A model generated the notes under the pieces. That model searched no databases and was not told where the DNA came from. It saw only the letters and a list, made by a program, of their open reading frames with translations. The position numbers were made by a program, and so were the translations under genes. This document shows, piece by piece, positions 1-7,187 of a DNA stretch of 13,416 nucleotides (position 1 is the stretch's first letter; every line of letters starts with the position of its first letter). The stretch is from JBBDSJ01 sp040905025 (GTDB lineage: Bacteria; Pseudomonadota; Gammaproteobacteria; Methylohalomonadales; Methylohalomonadaceae). The DNA lies in contig JBBDSJ010000007.1 of assembly GCA_040905025.1 (NCBI GenBank), positions 1 through 13,416 of the forward strand, read 5' to 3'.

Positions 1-2
1 CC

Positions 3-45
3 GTCATTTCGACCGGAGTGCGCAGCACGTAGCGGAGGAATCTTG
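3..45 (+). repeat. Interspersed intergenic repeat, copy 1
   Basis: This copy begins GTCATTTCGACCGG and ends GAGGAATCTTG. The same framework, with a variable middle, recurs inverted at 60-96 and directly at 138-182. Copies 1 and 2 form a head-to-head inverted pair separated by 14 bases. Repeats of this style are common between genes in many bacterial genomes. No function can be read from the sequence. Confidence 0.7.
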
Positions 46-59
46 ATGGCAAGCAACCG

Positions 60-96
60 CAAGATCCCTCGACTCACTGCGTTCGCTCGGGATGAC
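60..96 (-). repeat. Interspersed intergenic repeat, copy 2 (inverted)
   Basis: Read on the minus strand it starts GTCATCCCGAGCG and ends GAGGGATCTTG, matching the ends of copy 1 but with a shorter, diverged centre. With copy 1 it could fold into a long imperfect hairpin in RNA. Confidence 0.65.
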
Positions 97-137
97 AAAT
101 AAAGGGCCAATTGCAAGCGCAACAATGACCAGAGGCT

Positions 138-182
138 GTCATTTCGACCGAAGCGCCGCAGGCGCGAAGCGGAGAAATCTTG
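138..182 (+). repeat. Interspersed intergenic repeat, copy 3
   Basis: Direct copy: it starts GTCATTTCGACCGAAGCG and ends GGAGAAATCTTG. It lies 38 bases beyond the stop of the minus-strand membrane protein gene, so it falls in that gene's 3' flank and may mark the end of its transcript. Apart from the three repeats I see nothing in 1-219. Confidence 0.65.
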
Positions 183-219
183 CCTTAGTCAGGATGGCAC
201 GGTTAATACTGAAAAAGCA

Positions 220-996
220 TCAGCTTTCTTGTGGCTGACTGCTGTCTATCCCGCGCAATATCCGTGTTGACACTTCCAGTTCATCAATCGTCATCAGGAA
301 ATCACGATACTTGGTTTTCTGTTCTTCATTGCTCGCCAGTTCCAGCTGCATCTCGACATGGCGGCGCAGTTCATTCAACTCCTGCTCATGCCGTAATGCC
401 TGTTGCTCGGCAGTCCCCTTGTCACCACCGCCAATCACAGTCAATTCATTAAACGTTGTTTGCATCAGAATACGCGTGGCATCCGGCAAATCCTTGTCAT
501 CCAGATAGCGCTCATAGTCAGCCAGCAGCTCGGCATGAATTTTCGGCCGCAGGATTTCATTCATGCGCCGTTGAATAAACGGTGCCACGTCAGCTATTGG
601 TCCACTCAAAAAGGCAAGCACAACTGTGTACGCTGAACCATGGCCGGGTACCGGTTCGACCCGCAGCCATTGCAAATTGCCAAACCCGCTAACGCTCGCA
701 CGCTTGATATGCGCCCAGGACAAGCGGCCATGCCGGGCATGTGTGATCGCATTGCTGTCGATACTCAGTACCGGACCCGGATGTTTCATATCACGCAACG
801 CATACAGTAGCGACGCAATCACCAGCACAGCACCGCCAAACACAAGAACCTGTGTTAGCAGGGCACTGCCGCTAGCCTGGGCATAGGAACCGAGAACGAA
901 CAGCAGTGCTATCAGCGCCACGGTCAAAAAACCGATACGGCCAATACTCGGCTGGAAATGTAATGCCCGTTCAGCGGCACTCGAATGAATGGTCAT
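220..996 (-). CDS. Two-TM membrane protein, PH-like/coiled-coil tail, unknown function
   Basis: I do not recognise this 258-residue protein. From the N-terminus there is a short polar stretch, then two hydrophobic segments (about residues 20-40 and 45-67) forming a likely membrane hairpin. A soluble region of about 90 residues follows; its strand-rich pattern (VLSIDSNAITHARHGRLSW) resembles bacterial PH-like membrane-anchored domains. The C-terminal third is Glu/Gln/Arg-rich and probably helical or coiled coil. I chose the ATG at 996 because AGGAG sits 7 bases upstream on the coding strand; the frame stays open to 1059, but that part overlaps the end of tsaD and has no ribosome site. It lies 46 bases downstream of tsaD on the same strand, so co-transcription is likely. 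The PH-like reading is inference. Confidence 0.75.
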   Translation of the reverse strand: MTIHSSAAERALHFQPSIGRIGFLTVALIALLFVLGSYAQASGSALLTQVLVFGGAVLVIASLLYALRDMKHPGPVLSIDSNAITHARHGRLSWAHIKRASVSGFGNLQWLRVEPVPGHGSAYTVVLAFLSGPIADVAPFIQRRMNEILRPKIHAELLADYERYLDDKDLPDATRILMQTTFNELTVIGGGDKGTAEQQALRHEQELNELRRHVEMQLELASNEEQKTKYRDFLMTIDELEVSTRILRGIDSSQPQES

Positions 997-999
997 GAA

Positions 1000-1012
1000 A
1001 CAACTCCTTACT
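1000..1012 (-). promoter_or_regulatory. Shine-Dalgarno deciding the start at 996
   Basis: On the minus strand the sequence reads TAAGGAGTTGTTTC followed by ATG. This strong AGGAG site fixes the start of the membrane protein at 996 rather than at the upstream in-frame codon at 1059. Confidence 0.7.
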
Positions 1013-1042
1013 TTGAATTCGAAACTGATGTCATAACGGCTA

Positions 1043-2092
1043 TCAGGCAACTGGCCCAAGCTCGGTCAACGGCCAGCGTGCGCGTGCCTGAAATGCGAGT
1101 GAATCCCTGCCTGCATCAGCGTGATTTCCTGATCGCTCTGCATTTAAGCGGCAAAAGCCGGCAAAAGCAATCATGGCACCGTTATCTGTACAGAATTCCG
1201 GGCGTGGATAAAAAACCGAGACCCCGAGCTCAGCGCTCATGGCCGCAAGCCGGTCACGCAATTGACGGTTGGCGCTGACCCCGCCGGCGGCGACCAGACA
1301 TTTCAGTCCGGTCTGCTGTAATGCCCGCCGGCATTTTATCGCCAGCGTATCGACGACTGCCTCGACAAATGCACAAGCAATATCGGCGCGCGTTTGTGCA
1401 TCAATGGTGTCACCCCCGGCGCGCTGCAATGTCAGCACCGCCTGCGTTTTCAAACCGCTGAAACTGAAATCCAGCCCCGGCCGGTCAGTCATCGGCCGGG
1501 CAAATTCAAACTGGCCGGGCCGGCCCTGCTCTGCCAGTTTTGAAATTGCCGGACCGCCCGGATAACCCAGTCCAAGCAGTTTGGCAGTCTTGTCGAAGGC
1601 TTCGCCTGCGGCATCATCCAGCGACTCGCCCAGCAGTGTGTACTCACCTATGGCGGTGACTTGCACCAATTGAGTATGACCGCCCGAGACCAATAACGCC
1701 AGAAACGGAAACCCCGGCGCCGGGGTTTCGAGTAGCGGTGCCAGCAAATGCGCTTCCATATGGTGAATCGGAATCGCCGGCACCCCCCAGCCATAGGCCA
1801 GACTGCGACCGAGCGCGGTACCAACCAGTAACGCACCCATCAGCCCGGGCCCGGCGGTATAGGCCACCGCACCAATATCCCGGCCGCTGAGCCCGGCCTC
1901 GGCCAGCGCCGCCTGGATTAAGGGCACAATGCGGATGATATGGTCACGTGAGGCCAGTTCCGGAACAACACCGCCATAGGCCGCATGCAGCGCCACCTGG
2001 CTGTGCAGGGCGTGCGCCAGCAGCCCCTGCTCGCTGTCATAAACAGCGATACCGGTTTCGTCGCAGGAGGTTTCGATACCCAGAATTCGCAT
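1043..2092 (-). CDS. tsaD: tRNA N6-adenosine threonylcarbamoyltransferase TsaD
   Basis: TsaD is the catalytic subunit that, with TsaB and TsaE, transfers threonylcarbamoyl from TC-AMP to A37 of ANN-decoding tRNAs (t6A). The 349-residue product is the usual length and opens with the ASKHA-fold signature MRILGIETSCDETG. The metal-binding motif HHMEAH is at residues 110-115 (H111 and H115 match E. coli numbering). The glycine-rich loop VSGGHTQL and the late metal-site motif CTDNGAMIA are intact. I chose the ATG at 2092, which gives the family start MRILGIETS; a TTG two codons upstream (2098) is also in frame. The gene is divergent from rpsU, as in enterobacteria and pseudomonads, and is followed on the same strand by the membrane protein gene. 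All diagnostic residues are present. Confidence 0.98.
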   Translation of the reverse strand: MRILGIETSCDETGIAVYDSEQGLLAHALHSQVALHAAYGGVVPELASRDHIIRIVPLIQAALAEAGLSGRDIGAVAYTAGPGLMGALLVGTALGRSLAYGWGVPAIPIHHMEAHLLAPLLETPAPGFPFLALLVSGGHTQLVQVTAIGEYTLLGESLDDAAGEAFDKTAKLLGLGYPGGPAISKLAEQGRPGQFEFARPMTDRPGLDFSFSGLKTQAVLTLQRAGGDTIDAQTRADIACAFVEAVVDTLAIKCRRALQQTGLKCLVAAGGVSANRQLRDRLAAMSAELGVSVFYPRPEFCTDNGAMIAFAGFCRLNAERSGNHADAGRDSLAFQARARWPLTELGPVA

Positions 2093-2131
2093 GGCCAAGT
2101 GCTATTGTCGCTCTGATCGTGTCAATATACT

Positions 2132-2160
2132 TTGCAATTATCTCAAGAGCTTACTAAAAT
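2132..2160 (+). promoter_or_regulatory. Sigma-70 promoter for rpsU
   Basis: TTGCAA (2132-2137) and TAAAAT (2155-2160) are separated by 17 bases, predicting transcription from about 2167 and a leader of about 90 nt before rpsU. I looked for a LexA box (CTG-N10-CAG) like the one upstream of E. coli rpsU and found none. Confidence 0.6.
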
Positions 2161-2170
2161 TGCCGACTTT

Positions 2171-2208
2171 TCCGCAGCGGAAATTCGACCCGGCTCGCCG
2201 GGACAGCA
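2171..2208 (+). promoter_or_regulatory. Two small hairpins in the rpsU leader
   Basis: TTCCGC-A-GCGGAA and then CCCGGC-TC-GCCGGG are perfect short inverted repeats in the predicted 5' leader of rpsU. They have no U-tract, so they are not simple terminators. They could be mRNA structure or protein-binding sites; the function is unknown. Confidence 0.4.
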
Positions 2209-2256
2209 GTTTCCGGTTTTGCCGAGACCCATAATCCAAGAGTTTTAGGGAGCGTT

Positions 2257-2472
2257 ATGCCTGAAGTTAAAGTCCGTGAGAATGAACCATTTGAAGTTGC
2301 AATGCGCCGCTTCAAGCGCGCCTGTGAAAAATCCGGCCTGCTGGCTGAAGTTCATCGCCGTGAATTCTACGAAAAACCGACCCAGGTCAGAAAGCGCAAA
2401 GCCGCTGCTGCCGTGAAGCGTTACCAGAAAAAACTGGCCAAGCAGCAGGTTCGCCGCCCACGCATGCACTAG
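2257..2472 (+). CDS. rpsU: 30S ribosomal protein S21
   Basis: This is the 71-residue small-subunit protein bS21, which binds near the anti-Shine-Dalgarno end of 16S rRNA and is needed for efficient initiation. Start MPEVKVRENEPFEVAMRRFK, the central EFYEKPTQVRKRK block and the Arg/Lys-rich C-terminus match the family along its full length. An AGGGAG ribosome site lies 5 bases before the ATG. It is the first gene of the macromolecular-synthesis cluster and is followed after 67 bases by yqeY. Confidence 0.98.
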   Translation: MPEVKVRENEPFEVAMRRFKRACEKSGLLAEVHRREFYEKPTQVRKRKAAAAVKRYQKKLAKQQVRRPRMH

Positions 2473-2474
2473 GC

Positions 2475-2493
2475 GTAACGGCTGGACCGTTAC
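2475..2493 (+). promoter_or_regulatory. Hairpin just after the rpsU stop
   Basis: GTAACGG-CTGGA-CCGTTAC is a perfect 7-bp stem with a 5-base loop beginning two bases after the rpsU stop, with no U-run behind it. In E. coli an attenuating terminator lies between rpsU and dnaG. By analogy this may set the high S21 to low downstream-gene ratio by partial termination or 3'-end protection (inference). Confidence 0.45.
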
Positions 2494-2539
2494 CCGCTTA
2501 CACTCCAGTATCAACGCTCCGATCCCGCCTGATAACCTG

Positions 2540-2989
2540 ATGAGCAGTTCACCGAAACAACGCATCTACGATGATGTAAAAACGGCGATGCGTGAGAAGG
2601 ACAAGCTGCGTCTCGGCACGCTGCGTCTGATCACCGCCGCCATCAAGCAGCGCGAAGTCGATGAACGCATTGAACTGGATGATACGGCGGTACTCGCCGT
2701 CCTCGACAAAATGGCCAAGCAGTACCGCGACTCCATCGAACAATACCGCGCCGCTGGCCGCGATGATCTCGTGCAAAAGGAAGTTGCCGAGCTTAATATT
2801 GTCACCGAATACCTGCCCGAAGCCCTGAATGACACCGAACTCGATGCGCTGATCAAAACTGCCATTGAAGAAACCGGTGCCGGCAGCATGGCCGACATGG
2901 GCAAGATCATGGCCATACTTAAACCCAAACTCCAGGGCCGCGCCGACATGGCAGCGGTCAGTGCCAAAGTAAAGACACTGCTCGGCTGA
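2540..2989 (+). CDS. yqeY: GatB/YqeY domain-containing protein
   Basis: A 149-residue YqeY-family protein, related to the C-terminal tRNA-interacting domain of GatB from tRNA-dependent amidotransferases. Its cellular role is not well defined. The usual features are visible: an N-terminal helical region with the KLRLGTLRLITAAIKQREVDER block, the QYRDSIEQYRAAGRDDLVQKE segment, and the EYLPEALNDTEL and MGKIMAILKPKLQGRADMAAVS motifs near the C-terminus. Length is normal. The position directly after rpsU and ahead of dnaG is common in pseudomonads and related gammaproteobacteria. No strong ribosome site precedes the ATG. The last 24 bases, including the stop, are tandemly repeated immediately downstream. 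Confidence 0.93.
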   Translation: MSSSPKQRIYDDVKTAMREKDKLRLGTLRLITAAIKQREVDERIELDDTAVLAVLDKMAKQYRDSIEQYRAAGRDDLVQKEVAELNIVTEYLPEALNDTELDALIKTAIEETGAGSMADMGKIMAILKPKLQGRADMAAVSAKVKTLLG

Positions 2990-3013
2990 AAAGTAAAGAC
3001 GCTGCTCGGCTGA
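2966..3013 (+). repeat. 24-bp tandem duplication of the yqeY 3' end
   Basis: Copy 1 (2966-2989) is the end of yqeY with its stop; copy 2 (2990-3013) repeats it with one mismatch (A to G at the twelfth base). Because 24 is divisible by 3, read-through of the first stop would reach a second one in frame. It could be a real slippage duplication or an assembly overlap that was not collapsed. Confidence 0.85.
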
Positions 3014-3027
3014 ACTGCAGTAACATT

Positions 3028-3083
3028 AAAAGCGGCCGCAAAAATAGATACCCTCAAAAGCGGCCGCAAAAATAGATACCCTC
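3028..3083 (+). repeat. 28-bp perfect tandem duplication
   Basis: The unit starts AAAAGCGGCCGCAAAAATAG and ends with ATACCCTC; it occurs at 3028-3055 and 3056-3083 without a mismatch. The second copy runs directly into the GC-rich hairpin element that begins at 3079. Confidence 0.9.
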
Positions 3084-3194
3084 CCCCTTCCAGGGGGAGG
3101 GCCAGGGTGGGGGTGTATAATTTCTGTATAAAACCCGGTTTTGCAGAATTTTTTCGCCCCCTCCCCCTAACCCCCTCCCACGCGGGGAGGGGGT
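3079..3194. repeat. GC-rich inverted-repeat element, copy A
   Basis: The left arm (3079-3115) reads CCTCCCCCTTCCAGGGGG followed by an AGGGTGGGGG segment, itself a hairpin. The right arm (3155-3194) is a diverged inverted copy. Between them lie about 39 AT-rich bases containing AAAACC-C-GGTTTT. The layout resembles the CCCTCTCCC...GGGAGAGGG intergenic repeats found in many proteobacteria. It separates yqeY from fabA and may act as a terminator or 3' stabiliser (inference). Confidence 0.8.
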
Positions 3195-3201
3195 ATGAAT
3201 T

Positions 3202-3229
3202 TTGAGACTGCATCCAGAGTCTTTAATCT
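3202..3229 (+). promoter_or_regulatory. Possible fabA promoter
   Basis: TTGAGA (3202-3207), a 16-base spacer and TAATCT (3224-3229) make a weak sigma-70-like promoter between the repeat element and fabA. The -10 match is poor, so this is tentative. Confidence 0.3.
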
Positions 3230-3263
3230 GCGGCAGGATGATGCAGACAGGTTTCGCGGCCGG

Positions 3264-3284
3264 CCCTGAACGTAAGGTTCAGGG
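3264..3284 (+). promoter_or_regulatory. Perfect palindrome in the fabA leader
   Basis: CCCTGAAC-GTAAG-GTTCAGGG is a perfect 8-bp inverted repeat 36 bases before the fabA start. It could be an operator for a fatty-acid regulator or an mRNA hairpin. It does not resemble the E. coli FabR or FadR sites as I know them. Confidence 0.4.
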
Positions 3285-3320
3285 ATTACCAGCAACACTA
3301 TTCCAGGGCATTAACAGATC

Positions 3321-3860
3321 ATGACAGCCGACTCAAAACGTATGACCAGCAAAAACAGCTACAGCCATGAAGAGCTGATTGACTGTGGTCACGGCCGGCT
3401 GTTCGGTCCGGATAACGCCCGTTTGCCGGTTGAGCAGATGCTGATGTTCAACCGCATTACGCATATCAGTGACACCGGCGGTGCCCAGGATCGTGGTGCC
3501 GTGGATGCCGAACTCGATATTGATCCGGATTTATGGTTTTTTGCCTGTCACTTTGTCAGTGATCCGGTCATGCCCGGCTGCCTCGGCCTTGACGCCCTCT
3601 GGCAATTGCTCGGTTTCTATCTTGGCTGGGTCGGTGGCCCGGGCAAGGGTCGTGCGCTCGGCTGTGGCGAGGTAAAATTTTCCGGCCAGATCGTGCCCAC
3701 TAACAAGAAAGTGCATTATCATCTCGACATTAAACGCGTGATTCGCCGCAGCCTGACGATGGGCATTGCCGATGGTACCGTTTCGGTCGACGGCAAGGTG
3801 ATCTACCAGGCAATGGATTTAAAAGTCGGACTGTTTCTGGATCCGGACAGCGCGCTTTAG
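3321..3860 (+). CDS. fabA: 3-hydroxydecanoyl-ACP dehydratase/isomerase FabA
   Basis: FabA dehydrates 3-hydroxydecanoyl-ACP and isomerises trans-2- to cis-3-decenoyl-ACP, the branch point of anaerobic unsaturated fatty acid synthesis in gammaproteobacteria. The hot-dog domain spans almost the whole protein. The active-site His lies in WFFACHFVSDPVMPGC and the catalytic Asp in LGLDALWQLLGFYLGW (residues 77 and 91 here). The block GKGRALGCGEVKFSGQ and the end DLKVGLF are typical. The long form is 179 residues; an internal ATG at 3342 gives 172 residues, exactly the E. coli length, and puts the catalytic pair at 70 and 84. Neither start has a convincing ribosome site. It is followed after 42 bases by fabB, the usual partner. 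Confidence 0.97.
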   Translation: MTADSKRMTSKNSYSHEELIDCGHGRLFGPDNARLPVEQMLMFNRITHISDTGGAQDRGAVDAELDIDPDLWFFACHFVSDPVMPGCLGLDALWQLLGFYLGWVGGPGKGRALGCGEVKFSGQIVPTNKKVHYHLDIKRVIRRSLTMGIADGTVSVDGKVIYQAMDLKVGLFLDPDSAL

Positions 3861-3897
3861 CAGTCTGCGGATGTCCCCATTCATCATATTTAAATTT

Positions 3898-3902
3898 AAG
3901 GA
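3898..3902 (+). promoter_or_regulatory. Shine-Dalgarno deciding the fabB start
   Basis: AAGGA directly abuts an ATG at 3903, with no spacer, but lies 6 bases before a GTG at 3909. That spacing, and the E. coli-like N-terminus MRRVVVTG, favour GTG initiation. Confidence 0.6.
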
Positions 3903-3908
3903 ATGACT

Positions 3909-5129
3909 GTGCGAAGAGTCGTTGTCACCGGATTCGGTATCGTTTCCTGTCTCGGTAACGATCGGACAACTGTCACCGATAGCCTGCGCAGCGGCCGCTC
4001 CGGTATCCGCGCCAACCCGACCTATGCCGAACTCGGCCTGCGCAGCCAGGTCTCCGGCACGCCGGTCATCGATCTCGATGAATTAATCCCACGCAAACCC
4101 CGGCGTTTCATGGGCGATGCCGCGGCCTATGCCTATGTGGCCATGGCCGACGCCGCACGCCATGCCGAGCTTGATCCCGAACAACTCTCCGACCCGCGCA
4201 TCGGCCTGATTGTCGGTTCCGGCGGCGGCTCGGTGGCGCATGTCGTCCAGGCCGCCGATACGCTGCGCGAACGCGGTGCCCGCAAGATCGGCGGCTTCGG
4301 TGTCACCAAGGTCATGAGCAGTACCGTCTCGGCGTGTCTGGCGACGCCGTTTGGCATCAAGGGCGTGAATTACTCGATTTCCTCGGCCTGCGCCACCAGT
4401 GCCCATTGCATCGGCAACGCCATGGAGCTGATTCAACTCGGCAAGCAGGACATCGTCTTTGCCGGTGGCGGTGAAGATGAACACTGGTCACTGACCATGC
4501 TGTTCGACGGCATGGGCGCATTGTCCTCGAAATACAACGCTACACCGGAATCCGCCTCACGCCCGTATGACGCCAATCGCGACGGCTTTGTTATCGCTGG
4601 CGGTGCCGGCATGCTGGTCGTAGAAGAACTCGAACACGCGCGCAAACGTGGTGCACCGATTCTGGCCGAACTGGTCGGCTACGGCGCGACCTCGGACGGT
4701 GCCGACATGGTCGCTCCCAGTGGCGAGGGCGCCGTGCGCTGCATGCAGCAGGCACTCGCCAACGTCGACACGCCGATTGATTACATCAACGCCCACGGCA
4801 CCAGTACGCCGGCCGGCGACATCACCGAACTGAATGCCATCAACACGGTGTTCTGCGACAACATGCCGCCGGTAGCGTCGACCAAATCACTGACCGGTCA
4901 CTCGCTCGGCGCGGCCGGCGCACAAGAAGCCATTTATTCGCTGTTGATGCTGGACGCCGGCTTTATTGCCGCCTCGGCCAATATTGAAACGCTGGATCCG
5001 GACGCCGCCGGCAAACCGGTCGTCACCGAACGCCAGGATAACGTGACCCTGAATACCGTCATGTCGAACAGCTTCGGCTTTGGTGGCACCAACGCGACAC
5101 TGGTATTCCGGCGCTTTAACGGCAGTTAG
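3909..5129 (+). CDS. fabB: 3-oxoacyl-ACP synthase I (KAS I) FabB
   Basis: FabB is the condensing enzyme that elongates the cis-3-decenoyl-ACP made by FabA. The thiolase-fold protein carries the complete KAS triad: nucleophile Cys in SISSACATSAHCIG (161), His in NAHGTSTPAGD (296) and His in TGHSLGAAG (331), with the conserved Lys in STKSL (326). The glycine-rich end NSFGFGGTNATLVF is intact. The sequence follows E. coli FabB rather than FabF through GGGEDEHW, YGATSDGADMVAPSGEGAVRCM and EAIYSLLMLDAGFIA. I start at GTG 3909 on ribosome-site spacing; ATG 3903 would add two residues. The last 16 bases are duplicated in tandem after the gene. Confidence 0.97.
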   Translation: MRRVVVTGFGIVSCLGNDRTTVTDSLRSGRSGIRANPTYAELGLRSQVSGTPVIDLDELIPRKPRRFMGDAAAYAYVAMADAARHAELDPEQLSDPRIGLIVGSGGGSVAHVVQAADTLRERGARKIGGFGVTKVMSSTVSACLATPFGIKGVNYSISSACATSAHCIGNAMELIQLGKQDIVFAGGGEDEHWSLTMLFDGMGALSSKYNATPESASRPYDANRDGFVIAGGAGMLVVEELEHARKRGAPILAELVGYGATSDGADMVAPSGEGAVRCMQQALANVDTPIDYINAHGTSTPAGDITELNAINTVFCDNMPPVASTKSLTGHSLGAAGAQEAIYSLLMLDAGFIAASANIETLDPDAAGKPVVTERQDNVTLNTVMSNSFGFGGTNATLVFRRFNGS

Positions 5130-5144
5130 CTTTAACGGCAGTTA
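5113..5144 (+). repeat. 16-bp perfect tandem duplication at the fabB 3' end
   Basis: The unit GCTTTAACGGCAGTTA occurs at 5113-5128 and 5129-5144; the fabB stop TAG spans the junction. The downstream copy leads into TTAAAAGCGAAAATA, which resembles the TTAAAAGCG...AAAATAG sequence preceding the repeat element after yqeY. Confidence 0.9.
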
Positions 5145-5163
5145 AAAGCGAAAATAATATATT

Positions 5164-5244
5164 CCTTCCCCCTCCAGGGGGAAGGTCAGGATGGGGGATT
5201 TGAATATTCGCCCCCACCCCAGCCCTCCCCCTGAAAGGGGAGGG
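5164..5244. repeat. GC-rich inverted-repeat element, copy B
   Basis: The left arm (5164-5197) starts CCTTCCCCCTCCAGGGGGAA and ends in ATGGGGG. The right arm (5210-5244) is the inverted counterpart, ending CTGAAAGGGGAGGG. The centre is short and AT-rich. It is the same family as the element at 3079-3194 and separates fabB from dnaG. The rest of 5130-5348 is pyrimidine-rich with no clear promoter; the stretch before dnaG repeats TTACTTTT-type motifs. Confidence 0.8.
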
Positions 5245-5348
5245 AGCTGCTTGCCAACCACCTTCTGTTATGCACCAAATACGCCGTTATAACTCTTCGG
5301 CCAACATTCTGCTTGTTACTTTTCACTTTGTACTTTTAACTTGTGCCC

Positions 5349-7087
5349 ATGGCTGGCCTGATCCCCCAATATTTCATTGATGACTTGCTGACGCGCATCG
5401 ATATCGTTGATGTGATCGACGGTTACGTGCCGCTCAAGCGCGCCGGCCGTAATCACATGGCCTGCTGTCCGTTCCACAACGAAAAGACCCCCTCCTTCAC
5501 CGTCAGCCAGGAAAAACAGTTCTATCACTGCTTCGGCTGCGGCGCGAACGGCTCCGCCATCGGTTTTCTGATGGAGCACGCCGGTATGACATTTCCGGAA
5601 GCCATCGAGGATCTGGCCAGCCGCGCCGGCGTCGAAGTGGTTTATGAAGGCGGCGGCACGGCAGCGCGGCCGGCCGAAGACAAAAGCGATTTATACGAAC
5701 TCATGGAGCTGGCGGTGCGCTATTACAGCCGTCAGTTACGCGAACATCCGCAACGTGAGCAAGCGGTCGCTTACCTGAAAAAGCGCGGTTTGACTGGCGA
5801 GATTGCCAACGAATTTGAAATCGGCTTTGCCCCGTCGGGCTGGGACAACCTGCTGGGCAGCCTCGGCAAGTCGCCCGAGGCGATCAAGCGTCTGGCCAGT
5901 ATCGGTCTGCTGGTGGAAAAGGACGGCGCCAAGGGCCACTACGACCGCTTCCGCGAACGCGTCATGTTCCCGATCCGGGATCGGCGCGGCCGCGCGATTG
6001 GCTTTGGCGGCCGGGTGCTCGGCGATGGTGAGCCGAAATACCTGAATTCCCCGGAAACGCCGATTTTCCACAAGGGCCAGGAAGCCTACGGCCTGTATCA
6101 GGCGCGCAAGGCCCTGCGCGACATGGAGCGGATTTATGTCGTCGAGGGTTACATGGACGTGGTAGCGCTGGCACAGGCGGGTGTCCGCAATGCCGTCGCT
6201 ACACTTGGCACCACCTGCACGCGCGAGCATCTCGAATCCATGTTCCGCAACGCCGCCCAGGTGGTGTTCTGTTTCGACGGTGACAGCGCCGGTCAGAAGG
6301 CCGCATTCCGGGCGATGGAAACCGCGCTGCCGCTGCTGCGTGAAGGCCGCGAAATCGCATTTTTGTTCCTGCCCGGCGACGACGATCCGGACACGTTCAT
6401 ACGCCGCGAGGGCGCCAGCGTATTTACCGATCCGGCCCGGCTAACCATGCTGTCGGATTATCTGTTCGGCCAACTGCGCAGCGACATTGATACCTCAAGC
6501 CTGGAAGGCAAGGCCCGGTTTGAAGACAAGGTTTACGACTACCTGAACAAGCTGCCGGCCGGCAGCCTGCGCGATCAGTATGAACAAAAAGTGTCCAATA
6601 TCGTCGGCCGGGATGTGAACGAACTCCGCCGCAAGCATCAGGTCGAAGATCATCCCGGCAGAAACAGCCGGCCATTGCTACACTCAAACGACAGTCGCAA
6701 AGCGCCGTCGTTGGTCGGCCACATGATTGCCCTGCTGGTGCAATCACCGGCACTCGCGCAGGAAATTGACGACCCGGCCCAGATCGCCCGGATTGACCTG
6801 CCCGGCGTCGAGTTTCTGGTCGAATTGCTTGAATTTATCCGGCAACGCCCGCAAGTCAATACAGCCGGCATTGTCGAACACTGGCGCGACAGCAAATATG
6901 AGCGCCGCATACGCGAGCTGGCGAGCACGGATCTGGGCAGCCACGCGCTGATGGACCAGAAAGCCGAATTCCGGGATGCCGTGACCCGCCTGCTCAAGCT
7001 GTACCGGCGTCAGCGCTTGCAGGTATTACGGCAGCTGGGCTGGAATGAGCTGACCGAGGCGCAGAAACAGGAGCTGAAAAACCTGAC
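5349..7087 (+). CDS. dnaG: DNA primase DnaG (3' end lost in the gap)
   Basis: DnaG synthesises RNA primers at the replication fork with DnaB helicase. In order: the N-terminal zinc-binding domain with the CHCC set C40, H43, C61, C64 (CPFHNEKTPSF and YHCFGCG); the RNA-polymerase core with the FRERVMFPIRDRRGRAIGFGGR block; the TOPRIM fold with E266 and D270 in VVEGYMD and D310/D312 in FDGDSAG; and the C-terminal helicase-binding region ending LTEAQKQELKNL before the Ns. 579 codons are visible and E. coli has 581, so only a few are missing. The ATG at 5349 gives the family start MAGLIP; an in-frame GTG at 5343 is less likely. No good ribosome site is visible. Apparent coding continuing through the gap is in the wrong frame and is artefact. 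Confidence 0.97.
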
Positions 7088-7187
7088 NNNNNNNNNNNNN
7101 NNNNNNNNNNNNNNNNNNNNNNNNNNNNNNNNNNNNNNNNNNNNNNNNNNNNNNNNNNNNNNNNNNNNNNNNNNNNNNNNNNNNNNN
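7088..7187. other. Assembly gap (100 N)
   Basis: Exactly 100 N, the conventional placeholder length. The flanking proteins show that the real distance is larger: the end of dnaG, the dnaG-rpoD spacer and about 130 codons of rpoD are absent. Confidence 0.99.

Noticed and set aside
2093..2256. LexA box upstream of rpsU as in E. coli
   Set aside because: No CTG-N10-CAG arrangement is present in the divergent intergenic region.
2566..3213. Long minus-strand open frame over yqeY and the repeat region
   Set aside because: It is antisense to a convincing yqeY and its translation is low-complexity Ser-rich, typical of a shadow frame.
4083..4484. Antisense open frames within fabB, dnaG and rpoD
   Set aside because: GC-rich coding sequence opens shadow frames; none has a ribosome site or recognisable family.
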